Assembly: GCF_021729845.1 (NCBI RefSeq)
Contig: NZ_CP063399.1
Span: 248,001-312,000 of the forward strand
Direction: 5' to 3'
From: Rhizobium sp. SL42
GTDB lineage: Bacteria > Pseudomonadota > Alphaproteobacteria > Rhizobiales > Rhizobiaceae
Length of the DNA stretch: 64,000 nucleotides
The notes below the pieces were generated by a model. It ran no database searches. It was not told the origin of the DNA and saw only the letters and a program-made list of their open reading frames with translations. A program made the position numbers and the translations under genes. Of this stretch, positions 16,283 through 25,688 are shown in pieces. The first letter of the stretch is position 1; each line of letters begins with the position of its first letter.

Positions 16283-17214
16283 GAGGCTGCCTCAAAAAGA
16301 AGTGGGTGATTTCAATAGGTTATGATTCCTTCGGATTTACAAAGATTCGATGGAGTTCACGATGGCCTGGACTGAAATCACCCGTCGGCAATATGCCCGG
16401 CGAACGGCACGCTACGCAAGCGATATGACAGATCGGGAATGGGGGCTGGTTCAGCCTTTCCTACCAATGCCGCGCCGCTTGGGCCGTCCACGGACCTCGG
16501 ATTTACGTGAGGTCGTCAACGCTCTGCTTTACATCGCCATGACCGGTTGCCAGTGGCGCATGCTGCCGAAGGACTTTCCGCCCTGTTCAACCGTCCAGCG
16601 CTATTTCTATGAATGGCGGGCACTGGGACTTTGGGCGCGCATCAACCATCATCTGGTGATGGAGGCCCGCGAGCTGGAGGGCAGAGAGGCAAGCCCGACG
16701 GCCGGTGTGATCGACAGCCAGAGCGTGAAAATCACGGAAAGCGGCGGTATACGAGGCTATGATGCGGGCAGAAAACCAAAGGGCGCAAGCGCCATATCAT
16801 CGTCGATACGCTTAGGCTGATGGTCGGTCTTATGGTACACAGCGCCGATATCCAGGATCGCGACGGTGCTCCCGATCTCCCGAAATCCATACGCCACAGG
16901 TGGCCCTGGTTGCTGCATGTCTTCGCCGATGGTGGTTATGCGGGCGACAAGTTGAAGCGGCGGCTGAAGAAGATCGGGCGCTGGACGATCTAGATCATCA
17001 AGCGCCCGGACAAAGCGAAAGGCTTTCAAGGTTTGCCGCGTCGCTGGGTGGTCGAGCGGACCTTCGCGTGGCTCGGTAGATGCCGAAGATTGGCCAAGGA
17101 CGTCGAGCGCTCCATCGCATCAGCCGAGGCGTGAATCATGATCGCCCACATTCGTCTCATCACCCGACGCCTCGCAAGGTATCGATATCGTTGAGGGCTT
17201 TTCGAGTCCGACTC
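16283..17214 (+). mobile_element. IS5-family element, 932 bp, with TAA target duplication
   Basis: Begins gaggctgcctcaaaaag and ends cttttcgagtccgactc, imperfect inverted repeats. The trinucleotide taa flanks both sides (16280-16282 and 17215-17217), matching the TNA target rule of the IS1031-type IS5 subgroup. It lies inside an IS3-family remnant. Confidence 0.8.
16350..17194 (+). pseudogene. IS5-family transposase, broken
   Basis: The first frame runs MAWTEITRRQYARR to GGIRGYDAGRKPKG, then shifts by one base near 16770. In the new frame it continues RKRHIIVDT and VHSADIQDRDGAPDL, meets a TAG after GRWTI and a TGA after ASAEA, and ends LITRRLARYRYR. Restoring one base and two codons gives a normal IS5 transposase of about 280 residues. 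It is inactive as written. Confidence 0.87.
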
Positions 17215-17514
17215 TAAGCTACACCACGTCATGGGACACGATCCCGGGACAAGCCGTCCAGTTACTTCCAGGAAGCCGCAGTCTTATGGCAATGCTGCTT
17301 GAAATCCAATCGGGCGGTTTGAAGTGTTGAGCGTTCACGCTTTTCGAACAGTCTGTCTTCGCTCCATCGCTAGAAAGTTCAAGGCGGTTAAGTTACCGTC
17401 ACTCCATCAACGGAATTGAGGTAGATCTGAATGATCTTTGATTTCATAAAACGGCTTATATTCGGCTTTCCGATCAGTAAATATTCAATATCTCCCAACA
17501 AGGATACTCTAAAA
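17215..17514. other. Gap between IS debris and wrbA
   Basis: About 300 bases. The first part is probably remaining IS3-type debris in no recoverable frame. The segment before 17515 likely carries the wrbA promoter. A frame open from 17431 would extend WrbA by 28 residues, but those residues do not look like the family. Confidence 0.4.
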
Positions 17515-18111
17515 GTGGCGAAAGTTCTCGTTCTTTACTACTCAGCTTATGGTCACATTGAGGCGATGGCATATGCCGTTGCTGAGGGTGCGAAAGCAGC
17601 GGGTGCAGAAGTTGTAGTTAAACGCGTACCGGAACTTGTTCCGGAAGATGTCGCAAAATCTTCGCACTTCAAGATGGATCAGCCGGCTCCAATTGCGACT
17701 GTCGATGAGCTGGCTGAGTATGATGCCATCATCGTCGGCGCCGGTACACGTTTTGGCACCGTTGCCTCACAGATGCGCAATTTCTGGGACCAGACTGGTG
17801 GCCTTTGGTTTGCGGGCAAGCTGGTCGGCAAGGTTGGCTCAATGTTTACATCTTCGGCGACCCAGCACGGGGGGCAGGAATCCACGATCCTCGGTTTTGT
17901 TCCGACCTTCCTGCACCATGGTATGGTCTATGTTGGTCTCCCATATGCCTTCGCTGGTCAGATGGGTGTCGACGAAATCAAGGGGGGGTCACCTTACGGC
18001 GCGTCTACGATTACCGACGGTGATGGTTCACGTCAGCCTTCGGCAATTGAACTGGAAGGTGCCAAGTTCCAAGGCGCTCACGTCGCCAAGATCGCCGCTA
18101 AAATGGCCTGA
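17515..18111 (+). CDS. wrbA: NAD(P)H:quinone oxidoreductase, WrbA type
   Basis: A 198-residue flavodoxin-fold quinone reductase. It binds FMN and reduces quinones by two electrons, protecting against oxidative stress. Seen features are the FMN-phosphate loop [12 protein letters not shown], the [20 protein letters not shown] signature, and [13 protein letters not shown] with the family active-site block. Length matches WrbA (about 199). A GTG start at 17515 with AAGGA ten bases upstream was preferred over an ATG at 17431, which adds 28 unrelated residues. It stands alone beside a broken doxX and a DUF1275 gene. Confidence 0.92.
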   Translation: MAKVLVLYYSAYGHIEAMAYAVAEGAKAAGAEVVVKRVPELVPEDVAKSSHFKMDQPAPIATVDELAEYDAIIVGAGTRFGTVASQMRNFWDQTGGLWFAGKLVGKVGSMFTSSATQHGGQESTILGFVPTFLHHGMVYVGLPYAFAGQMGVDEIKGGSPYGASTITDGDGSRQPSAIELEGAKFQGAHVAKIAAKMA

Positions 18112-18440
18112 TTCTCCACAGCAGGAGCTCCGAGCTTACTATGGGGAGCGGCATGTCGTGTACGATATCGGCTCTTTGCCGCACTCGATGAGAACGACGA
18201 GCCGCCTCCCACGCCTGACTGGCCCGTCGGTCAATATTTCAAAGGCTATGCCGCGTGGGGTGAACTGGAAGGCGCAGACCAGAATTCCTTGCGTGCAAAG
18301 GCTACCGGCGTTTGCGGCTGAGCCAGTTCGTATAGCCTGCATGGACACGACCTTGCAGACGCCTGGTCCTCGAAACTTCCGATCGCTGACGCGAAAGGCT
18401 TCATTGGGGCGCTCAGCTGTTCTTGCTGAGCGGTTTAATG
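18112..18440 (+). pseudogene. Unrecognised decayed coding remnant
   Basis: One frame reads DENDEPPPTPDWPVGQYFKG and onward through AAWGELEGADQNSLRAKATG, then after a stop SLHGHDLADAWSSKLPIADA. The peptide has a plausible protein composition, but it is broken by stops and I do not recognise the family. Confidence 0.35.
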
Positions 18441-18472
18441 CATCATGTCAAAGTTAGCTGAACTTCACACAC

Positions 18473-18860
18473 GTGGCGCATTTCAATGCCGTCCTCTCCT
18501 CCCAAATAGTAAAGTTCCTCGGATTGCGGGGGCTTTGTGCGGCCTACCTACAGGGCGGCGTCACAAAGTCCCTCAATTTCGAGGCAGCTATCGGCGAAAT
18601 GAACCACCTTGGCATCGTACCCGCCGTGCCAAATCGCGTCCGGTGTGGTCCTGATTGAGAACAGCGCGCCCATGCATCCTAACGGCAGTGTTTCGGTGGC
18701 TCGAAGTACTCTCCCTTGCACTATTCACGCTTGCCGCCACCTTTGTTGCTTTGTGGTCTTGGAGTTGCCAGATGGCGCAGAGCGCTTAGCGATCACGAAC
18801 GCGTTCTTTGAGCATTTTAGCGGGCGGGCGGACTTTTGTTTGTCGTCTGGCAGGAAGTGA
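18473..18860 (+). pseudogene. DoxX-family membrane protein, frameshifted
   Basis: The first frame reads FLGLRGLCAAYLQGGVTKSL and NFEAAIGEMNHLGI, the start of a DoxX/DUF417-like four-helix membrane protein, and stops at 18658. Homology resumes in other frames with LSLALFTLAATFVALW and ELPDGAERLAITNAFFEHFS, the second half of the family. At least two frame changes separate the parts, so no full protein can form. Confidence 0.65.
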
Positions 18861-18970
18861 GTAGGCGATTTTAACTGCATGAGAGTTCCTCCAAATTGGT
18901 TGGGGGATATTTGTTTACGTTCGGCTGCACCACAACCATGTGGCGGAGCATTGAAAATGCCGGAGCATAA

Positions 18971-19636
18971 ATGATAAAACCGTCCTTGCCTGTTTTGATG
19001 AGTTTTGGTGGCGGCTACGTTGATACTGCAGGCTTCCTCGCCTTGCAGGGGCTATTTACTGCCCATGTGACGGGGAATTTCGTGACCTTCGGTGCCTCCT
19101 TGGTTCTCGGCACCTCCGGCGCTGTTGCAAAACTCATGGCGCTGCCCGTATTTTGCATCGTCGTGTTCTCTGTTCGTTTACTTGACCATTTTCTCAAAGA
19201 ACGCGGAACAAAAAGCCTGCGCGTCATGCTGACGATCAAATGTCTGCTGTTCGGAATCGCCGCGGTCCTTGCAGTCCGCTATGGTCCGTTCCACGATGCT
19301 GGTACTTGGCAGGCGGTTCTGACCGGGATGGTCCTCGTCAGCGCTATGGCGATCCAGAACGCTATCCACCGCGTCCATCTCGGCGCTTCTCCGCCGACGA
19401 CATTGATGACGGGCACCACGACACAGATCATGATGGACCTCTCCGATCTCGCCCTACGAGTTCCGGACGATGAGAAGCGTTTGCGGCGCAACCGCCTCAG
19501 CCGAATGCTGAGCGCGGTCTGTGCATTTGCGCTCGGATGTGGCTCTGCGGCCTTGTTGTTCCTGCAGATCGGCATGCACGTCTTCTGGATACCCTTCGCG
19601 CTTGCGGCCACCCTGCATTTTCTCGACGGGGAGTGA
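18971..19636 (+). CDS. DUF1275 (YoaK-type) inner-membrane protein
   Basis: A 221-residue membrane protein of the DUF1275/YoaK family, function unknown. It shows the family opening SFGGGYVDTAGFLALQGLFT and AHVTGNFVTFGASLV, and the second conserved block MAIQNAIHRVHLGASPPTTL with MTGTTTQ. About six hydrophobic segments are visible. A CGGAG site precedes the ATG. It is complete and stands between the broken doxX and IS debris. Confidence 0.9.
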   Translation: MIKPSLPVLMSFGGGYVDTAGFLALQGLFTAHVTGNFVTFGASLVLGTSGAVAKLMALPVFCIVVFSVRLLDHFLKERGTKSLRVMLTIKCLLFGIAAVLAVRYGPFHDAGTWQAVLTGMVLVSAMAIQNAIHRVHLGASPPTTLMTGTTTQIMMDLSDLALRVPDDEKRLRRNRLSRMLSAVCAFALGCGSAALLFLQIGMHVFWIPFALAATLHFLDGE

Positions 19637-19687
19637 GAACAAAAGCAGTCTTCTACGACGCGTTAAGAGACTTGATCTCCTTGAAAT

Positions 19688-19880
19688 ACACTTTCAATAC
19701 ACGTACCTTTTCGAAACCTGACCATCGTTCCAGATGAAATTACGGGAGAAAAACGGTACGATTTGATAGTTCTGGCTGGCGGTCACTCCGCTCGTGCCGA
19801 ACAAATTGTAGAGCATGTGAATGTTGTAGGTCGATGAGTTCGGGACGAACTCCTCGATTACCTTCCACAGTCGATTGACA
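19688..19880 (-). pseudogene. Unrecognised C-terminal gene fragment
   Basis: The minus strand reads ERVNRLWKVIEEFVPNSSTY, then NIHMLYNLFGTSGVTASQNY and a tail to a stop after KRYVY. The composition looks like real protein, but there is no start and the upstream side runs into an IS110 remnant. I cannot name the family. Confidence 0.4.
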
Positions 19881-19904
19881 CGCTCCCTGGAGACGTGCCC
19901 GAGT

Positions 19905-20488
19905 CGACCATTTCTTGTAGCGCGATCTGGTGCGCCGGATGATCGAAATGCTGCTCAGGGAGCCAGATCAAGTATCGCATCGTCTACCCCGTCTTGCGTG
20001 GGTAGATGCGACTGTGTTTGAGCATGAAGGCGCTGATCTGTTGCCGGTGAACCCGCAACGTCTCGACTGCAGAAGCCCGGGCGCGAACGAGATCTCGCAC
20101 TACTTCATGACTCTCGTCGGGATCCCAAGCCGCTGTGAGCTCGCCGGTTCTCAATAGCCGGGCGAGCGCGAGTGCATCTCGACGGTTGGTCTTGACTCTG
20201 TCGCCTGGTTTCCTGGGAATCAAGGAAGGCGCGACGACCACACATTCATTGGCCAAGCGATTGGATCAGCCGATGAAGGCCATATCCGGTCGGACCCGCC
20301 TCGTAGCAGAAATGAACGCGATCAAACTTTGCTGCTATCCGCTGGATGATGCGGCGCATGCTGGTATCGGACGTGTCAACCTCACCCCAAAAGCGAACCT
20401 CTCCCTCCCGGCCGGATTCAGCAACAGCAATCGCATTCTTTAACTTGGCGACGTCGATTCCAACAAAAGCTTCTCTATAATTTGCCAC
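19905..20488 (-). pseudogene. IS110-family transposase, truncated and frameshifted
   Basis: A GTG start at 20488 with an AGGAGG site opens MANYREAFVGIDVAKLKNAI, the DEDD RuvC-like domain of IS110 transposases. It continues through FCYEAGPTGYGLHRLIQSLG. A frameshift near 20250 leads to VVVAPSLIPRKPGDRVKTNR and RDALALARLLRTGEL, then to YLIWLPEQHFDHPAHQIALQ after a further break. The C-terminal half with the conserved serine is missing. Confidence 0.85.
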
Positions 20489-20589
20489 GGCTCGTCCTCC
20501 TGTGATGAGGATCGGCTCGGCCTGTCCGAGCAACCCTCGGAAGACCAGTGTAGGGCGAGCCACCTCAGCCACGAAGACGGACATACGGT

Positions 20590-21299
20590 CTTACGCTTAA
20601 CGAGATGGTTCTGCGATTGCATGAGGACAGAGCCGTATCGATCGGCCGCAGTGCGCTTGACGTCTGGCTGCGAAAGCGCGGCTGGACTTTCAAAAAAAGA
20701 CCGCACATGCACTGGAGCAGCACCGTCCTGACCTGCTGAAACGTCGCCAGGACTGGTTCGACGGCCAACTCGACCTCGATCCGGCGCGCCTCGTCTTCAT
20801 CGATGAAACCGGCCTGAGCACGAAAATGTCTCGGCTTCGCGGACGGGCCAATTGCGGAGATCGCTGCCGCTCACCGATCCCGCACGGGCACTGGAAGACA
20901 ACGACATTTACCGGCGCGCTCAGGCTATCCGGCATGACCGCGCCCATGGTCCTCGACGGTGCGATGAACGGCGTCGCGTTCCAGGCCTATGTCGAACAGG
21001 TTCTCATTCCAACCTTGGTGCCGGGCGACATCGTCATCATGGACAACCTGCCGGCACATAAGGCGGAGGGCGTGCGTCTCGCAATCGAAGGCGCGGGGTG
21101 CCGGTTGCTCTACCTTCCTCCCTACAGTCCAGACTTCAACCCCATCGAGAAGGCCTTCGCGAAGCTCAAGGCCGTCTTGCGCGCCAAAGCTGAGCGAACG
21201 GTCGATGGCTTATGGAATACCGTCGGCCATGCCGTCACACTGTTCGAGCCGCATGAATGCGCCAACTACTTCAAATCGTGCGGATATGACCCCGAGTAA
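20590..21299 (+). pseudogene. IS630-family transposase, N-terminus lost
   Basis: The catalytic DDE domain is intact: LVFIDETGLSTKM, GDIVIMDNLPAHKAEGVRLA and LPPYSPDFNPIEKAFAKLK. Upstream, homology extends to about 20590 (LHEDRAVSIGRSALDVWLRK), but the N-terminal helix-turn-helix is missing at the junction with IS110 debris. The two parts are joined by a -1 shift at a run of seven A residues (20692-20698). Poly-A slippage is used by some IS630 elements to fuse two frames, so this shift may be original and not decay. Confidence 0.85.
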
Positions 21300-21614
21300 A
21301 GCGGACGCGCTCTATTTTAAGTGGACACTTCATGCGGCAGAGGCGTCGACGGAAAAAGGTGCGCCGAAATTAGCGCTTACATCGTTTCCATGGACGGCTC
21401 CTCATGTGAGCGTTTCAAAACGACCACACTTTGCCACAAACTCAGGGGGTGGGGCCGTCCACAACATCAGCTCTTACCGATCAACTGCGAGAGCCTTAAA
21501 CCTCGGGGATGGCGAACTCGTTGCAATCATTGAGGACATCCAGGACGAGCTGCCCTGTACGGATACCGACGCGTAACGCACGAGCTTCTCCGCAAGCTCC
21601 CGCGACAACCAACA
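21300..21614. other. Gap between IS630 debris and the cyclase gene
   Basis: About 315 bases. A plus-strand frame ending LNLGDGELVAIIEDIQDELP has protein-like composition but lacks a start outside the IS630 region. No recognised gene, RNA or clear terminator was seen. Confidence 0.4.
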
Positions 21615-22817
21615 CTATTCCCTAAAGAGAGAATAGACGCCGATTGGCTCGTCGATGCCCCGAAGCAAATGATTCCCCATATATTCCGAACGGTCTTGGC
21701 AACCCGCTAGTCTGACGAAGGCGTCAGAGCATAGAACCGTGCATTTAAGTTCCTTCGCCAAGCCCTCGATCCGGGAGGCCGTGTTTACAGCAGGCCCGAT
21801 CACTGTAAAATCCAACCTGTTCCGCGACCCGATGTTGCCATACATAACTTCGCCGACATGGACGCCGATACCGTAGCCGACCACGGTTCGGCCGGACTCT
21901 AAATTTCGCTCATTCATCGCCGCAAGCGACACTCTCGCTTCGTCAATCGCCCTGATCATCGCTTGGCAGATAGTGACATTTTCGAGAGGGAAGATCGCCA
22001 GCACCCCATCTCCCATAAATTTCAAGATCTCTCCTCCATTGGCCTGAATTGGCTCGGCCAGAGCGTCGAAATATCCGTTCAGAAGACTGATCGTCTCGTC
22101 GCGGCTCAGCTTACAGGATAGTGCCGTAAAATTTCTAAGATCGCACATCATGATTCCCGCATTCACGGTAGCTCCACTGCCTCGCCTCGTGACGCCTTCC
22201 AAGATCTGGTTACCTGCACGGGGGCCGACATAGGTATCCAGCAGGGTTTTGGCTAACTGGTTCTTCAAGCGAATTTCGGTAACGAGCGCCAGGGCCGGGA
22301 GCAGTCCTCTGAGAGTGCTGATGTGCTGTGAACGAAAGCCGCCTGGAACATCGCTCAAGAAGGTAACGAGATGTCGCCTGTCACCCGTGTGATCGAGCGG
22401 TAACGCGATATAGTCGGTTAGACCTTCCGTCCGAAGTCCCGTGTAGATGGGATATTCCTTTGAGCCAGGCAGCGCTTTTTCAAGATGCTGCCGGACTTCG
22501 TCCGCACCGTCTATTATCGTTTTGAAAGGACTGAGGGTAAAAGCTGTTGTTTCTTCCACTTCGTAGGCAACGCTTTCAGTTCTACAGCCCAGAATTGCCG
22601 CCTGCCATAGAATGCGAGACCCCAACCATTCCGGATTGTGAGTTCTAAAGTGAAGAGATGCTCGCGCAAGCGGAAGACCGGAACTCGCTAGCTTGACGCA
22701 CAAATCCACAAAGATCTTCTCTATGCTAAGTTCGGTACGGGTTCCGACCAGCAGCCATTGAAGAATTTCATCCTCTTTAACTAAGGTGCCGCTATGAGCC
22801 GCCCGATCCTGTCGCAT
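21615..22817 (-). CDS. Class III adenylate/guanylate cyclase
   Basis: A soluble protein of 400 residues from the start at 22817, chosen for the AGGAGG site just upstream; an ATG at 22874 is possible but lacks one. The N-terminal 220 residues form a sensor region I cannot assign. The C-terminal cyclase domain carries the first metal Asp in GIMMCDLRNFTALS, the second in EILKFMGDGVLAIFP, and the purine and ribose block GIGVHVGEVMYGNIGS with FTVIGPAVNTASRIE. Both metal aspartates are present, so it is probably active, most likely forming cAMP. It follows a LuxR-type gene on the same strand. Confidence 0.88.
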   Translation of the reverse strand: MRQDRAAHSGTLVKEDEILQWLLVGTRTELSIEKIFVDLCVKLASSGLPLARASLHFRTHNPEWLGSRILWQAAILGCRTESVAYEVEETTAFTLSPFKTIIDGADEVRQHLEKALPGSKEYPIYTGLRTEGLTDYIALPLDHTGDRRHLVTFLSDVPGGFRSQHISTLRGLLPALALVTEIRLKNQLAKTLLDTYVGPRAGNQILEGVTRRGSGATVNAGIMMCDLRNFTALSCKLSRDETISLLNGYFDALAEPIQANGGEILKFMGDGVLAIFPLENVTICQAMIRAIDEARVSLAAMNERNLESGRTVVGYGIGVHVGEVMYGNIGSRNRLDFTVIGPAVNTASRIEGLAKELKCTVLCSDAFVRLAGCQDRSEYMGNHLLRGIDEPIGVYSLFRE

Positions 22818-22911
22818 GCCCCCTCCTCTCGCATGAGCGACAGGTGTCGTGGTTTCGATCGCCGAATGTATCATTTATCGTCGAGGCGCAACAATTACTT
22901 CCCTGCATCGG

Positions 22912-23625
22912 TCAAACAATGCCGGCCCTAAGTGTGCTGGCGATCAGATGCATTCTGTTCTTGGCACCGGTCTTCAGCATGGCATTTGCTATGTGGATGT
23001 TCACCGTCGCATCGGCGATTCTACACAGCCGACCAACCTCGACGGAGGTATGCCCTTCGGCCATCAGAGCTACGATCTGGAGCTCACGCAAGGTAAGGCC
23101 GAGCTTGTGGGGCCTCCTCAGGTCATCGAGGTTAGCCAATCGATCGGAGATTTGCGTCATCGTCCTCAGAGCATCCAGATCGTCTCCCCAGGCGACCAAG
23201 GCAGTGGGCGCAGACAGACCCTGCCACCGAAGGACCAGCCCGGAAATACTTGGCTTCGCCTGCGTATGTAGCGAGAACCAAAGCTCTCGTCCGAACTGCG
23301 CCGCTTTTGAAAGCGTCGATATCAGTCTATCAAGGGTTTCACCCGGAAATGCCTCGATCACCGGCCCGGGTGAAGACCATAGAGTCCGGATGCCAGATTG
23401 CTTGTCGTCTAGGGTGATCAACGCGATACGAATATTGCGCCCCTTCAACATCGATGCTGTCATGTGGTCAAGCTGGCGCGCGTAATCCGCTTGCCAATCA
23501 CCAAATTTCACCGGCGTCGGCCCACGTGAATCTACGACCGACGCAGCACCAAGCCATTCTCCAGACGTACCGTCAGCCTGGAGCGGTGCAGGTCCACTGC
23601 TCCCCGCCGACATCAGTGAATCCAT
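22912..23625 (-). CDS. LuxR-type transcriptional regulator
   Basis: A 237-residue protein. The C-terminal 65 residues form a LuxR/FixJ helix-turn-helix: LGLTLRELQIVALMAEGHTS, then VEVGRLCRIADATVNIHIAN and a tail ending RAGIV. The N-terminal domain (residues 40-165) is an unassigned sensor with no receiver-type phosphorylation site. The start at 23625 has a GGAGG site upstream. It precedes the cyclase gene by about 94 bases, so the two probably share a transcript and may form a signalling pair. It is not next to any autoinducer synthase. Confidence 0.8.
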   Translation of the reverse strand: MDSLMSAGSSGPAPLQADGTSGEWLGAASVVDSRGPTPVKFGDWQADYARQLDHMTASMLKGRNIRIALITLDDKQSGIRTLWSSPGPVIEAFPGETLDRLISTLSKAAQFGRELWFSLHTQAKPSISGLVLRWQGLSAPTALVAWGDDLDALRTMTQISDRLANLDDLRRPHKLGLTLRELQIVALMAEGHTSVEVGRLCRIADATVNIHIANAMLKTGAKNRMHLIASTLRAGIV

Positions 23626-23824
23626 TACCCAAGCCTCCAACTGTTCCTCGCATGGCGTCGCGCGCGGGAAGGTAAGAGTAAGTGAGCTTCCAGCGCCACC
23701 TCATTCTAGAAGAGCAACGGAGAGTGCGGAAGCGCCACTTCTGGCCGATATATCCCAAATCCGCATATTATTGTGTTCCCGCACAGCTAGCTTCCTAAAT
23801 GGAAGCAGTATCCGAAGCTGTCGC
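23626..23824. other. Intergenic region between LuxR gene and PAS chemoreceptor
   Basis: About 200 bases that should hold the promoter of the LuxR-cyclase unit. No gene or confident operator was seen. Confidence 0.4.
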
Positions 23825-25261
23825 TCAATTGGCGACTTGCAAGATCTGCCGCGCTTTCGTTGGGGCACTTCTCATGGTTGTTGCCATCTGTCGTAGCTGC
23901 TGGCCATCTGCATCAATCTCGAATCGGGAAAGCAACTGGTTTAGCTGTGCGCTTTCCGAGGCGAGGCCGACGCCTGCGGCGTTCATTTCCTCGACCATCG
24001 CAGCATTCTGCTGCGTCGCCTGATCCATGTGGTTGACCGCCCTATTGACTTCGGCCAAACCGGTCGATTGCTCTTGGGCAGCAAGGGCGATCGCGCCCAT
24101 GTGCTCGCTGACAGTGCGGACCAAACGATCGATTTCCGAAAGACCTGAACCAGTCTCGTCCACGAGCTTGACGCCTTCACTCACCGCGTCCGCGGAGTTG
24201 GAGATCAGCTGCTTGATTTCCTTTGCTGCACTCGCAGAACGCTGGGCGAGCTCGCGCACCTCCTGAGCAACGACGGCGAACCCCTTACCAGCATCTCCAG
24301 CCCTGGCCGCTTCCACGCCAGCATTCAATGCAAGCAGGTTGGTCTGGAAGGCTATTTCATCAATGATACCGATTCTCTGGCCAATCTGGCGGGAAGATTC
24401 CTCAATTTTCTTCATGGCATCCACCGCATTAGTAACCACTTCCGAAGACCGCTCAGCCCGGGTTCGTGCATCCAGAACCAGCGAGCGAGCATCCTTCGTT
24501 CTTGTCGTGGTGGATAAGACGTTCGAAGTGATCTCCTCAAGAGCAGCTGCGGTTTCCTCAAGTGAGGCCGCCTGCTGTTCGGTGCGCCTTGCAAGGTCTG
24601 ATGCGGCCTGCGAAATCTCGGCACTGCCACTATTCACCTCATCCGCGAGCCCACGAACCGCAGACAATGCATCACGCAGCTGACTGACCGATGTATTGAA
24701 ATCACTCCTCAGTGCTTCAAATCCCTCCGGAAGCTCAGAATTAATTGCGCAGTTGAGGTCACCTATTGCAAGTCGGTGCAAGGATCTTGCAATACTCGTG
24801 ATTGCTGCATCGCGGTCGATCGTCTTCCTTCGTTCACGCTCTTGCGTTAGACGTTCGGCTTCACGGGTTTCGGTAAGTGCCCGAATATCCTGCCAAAATA
24901 CGATTTCGTATGTCCGGCTTTCAATTTTGGCGGCCATTAGGGTAACCAAAACTGGAAGGGGAGTTCCATCGGATTTCTGATGGACCCATTCAAACCTAGC
25001 CCAACCATCTTTCAATACTTTAGCGGTGTTTTCCGCTACGACTTTGGCTGGGTCGCGCCCGTCGGGTTGATACTTCGGCGTAAAATCAGCCGGAGTCATG
25101 CCGAGAATCTCCTGACGAGAAAGCCCTAGCGCAGTCTGTGCTGCCTTATTGCAATGGATAAACTTTCCCTGTTCGATGACGAAATAGGCATCCGGCGAGT
25201 TTTCGAAAACCAGGTCAGATATCTTCTGCTCAAACGACAGCTTGGCACCAAACAATCGCAT
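23825..25261 (-). CDS. Cytoplasmic methyl-accepting chemotaxis protein with PAS sensor
   Basis: A 478-residue chemoreceptor without membrane helices. It has a PAS domain at about residues 15-130 ([43 protein letters not shown]). A short HAMP-like link ([20 protein letters not shown]) follows, then the signalling hairpin with tip [23 protein letters not shown] at 25261 has a GAGGAG site; the longer frame would need TTG. It lacks a CheR pentapeptide and ends [10 protein letters not shown]. Its signalling half is nearly identical in DNA to that of the next gene, so the PAS part was joined to a shared output module. It may sense redox state or a small ligand. Confidence 0.9.
   Translation of the reverse strand: MRLFGAKLSFEQKISDLVFENSPDAYFVIEQGKFIHCNKAAQTALGLSRQEILGMTPADFTPKYQPDGRDPAKVVAENTAKVLKDGWARFEWVHQKSDGTPLPVLVTLMAAKIESRTYEIVFWQDIRALTETREAERLTQERERRKTIDRDAAITSIARSLHRLAIGDLNCAINSELPEGFEALRSDFNTSVSQLRDALSAVRGLADEVNSGSAEISQAASDLARRTEQQAASLEETAAALEEITSNVLSTTTRTKDARSLVLDARTRAERSSEVVTNAVDAMKKIEESSRQIGQRIGIIDEIAFQTNLLALNAGVEAARAGDAGKGFAVVAQEVRELAQRSASAAKEIKQLISNSADAVSEGVKLVDETGSGLSEIDRLVRTVSEHMGAIALAAQEQSTGLAEVNRAVNHMDQATQQNAAMVEEMNAAGVGLASESAQLNQLLSRFEIDADGQQLRQMATTMRSAPTKARQILQVAN
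23843..24721 (-). repeat. Copy 1 of an ~880-bp near-identical segment encoding the MCP signalling module
   Basis: Matches 25695-26573 with an offset of 1852 bases. Only a handful of substitutions were noticed, for example in the first 40 bases and near 23971. Identity stops abruptly at codons after SLLSDFN-equivalent sequence on the sensor side. Confidence 0.9.
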
Positions 25262-25688
25262 AGTTACTCCTCGAAACAATGTTCACTTCCTATCGCTGAG
25301 GCTATAGGAAAGTCATTAAAGAATTTACAACAAGACTTATCATCTACACTTCAGGCCATTGAAATACTTAGCACTTTCGCAGTTTTTCGAGTTTCGAAGA
25401 TGCAGCGTAAATGTAGCCAATCAAGGATTGCGGGCCCTGTCCTTTTCGCTCAATTTGGACAATTGAACGAAAGATAGTGTCGAGTGATCTTTCTCACGTG
25501 ATGAGAAGCAGGGTGGCTCAGCCAGTGGCCTGCGAATGGAACCGGAATGGATGAGCCATCTCGGGTACAGGGTGACCATGTAATTTCACTAGATAGTTGA
25601 GACGTCCACCGGTGGACCCCGCGCTAACTTTAGACGGGGTAGCAAGATTGCATAGATCTACGAGTCGCTTTTCGGCGAGGTATTTCTG
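25262..25688. other. Intergenic region between the two chemoreceptor genes
   Basis: About 425 bases. The part next to 25262 is AT-rich and likely holds the promoter of the PAS chemoreceptor gene. The part next to 25689 would carry the 3' end of the other transcript. No gene was recognised. Confidence 0.4.
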
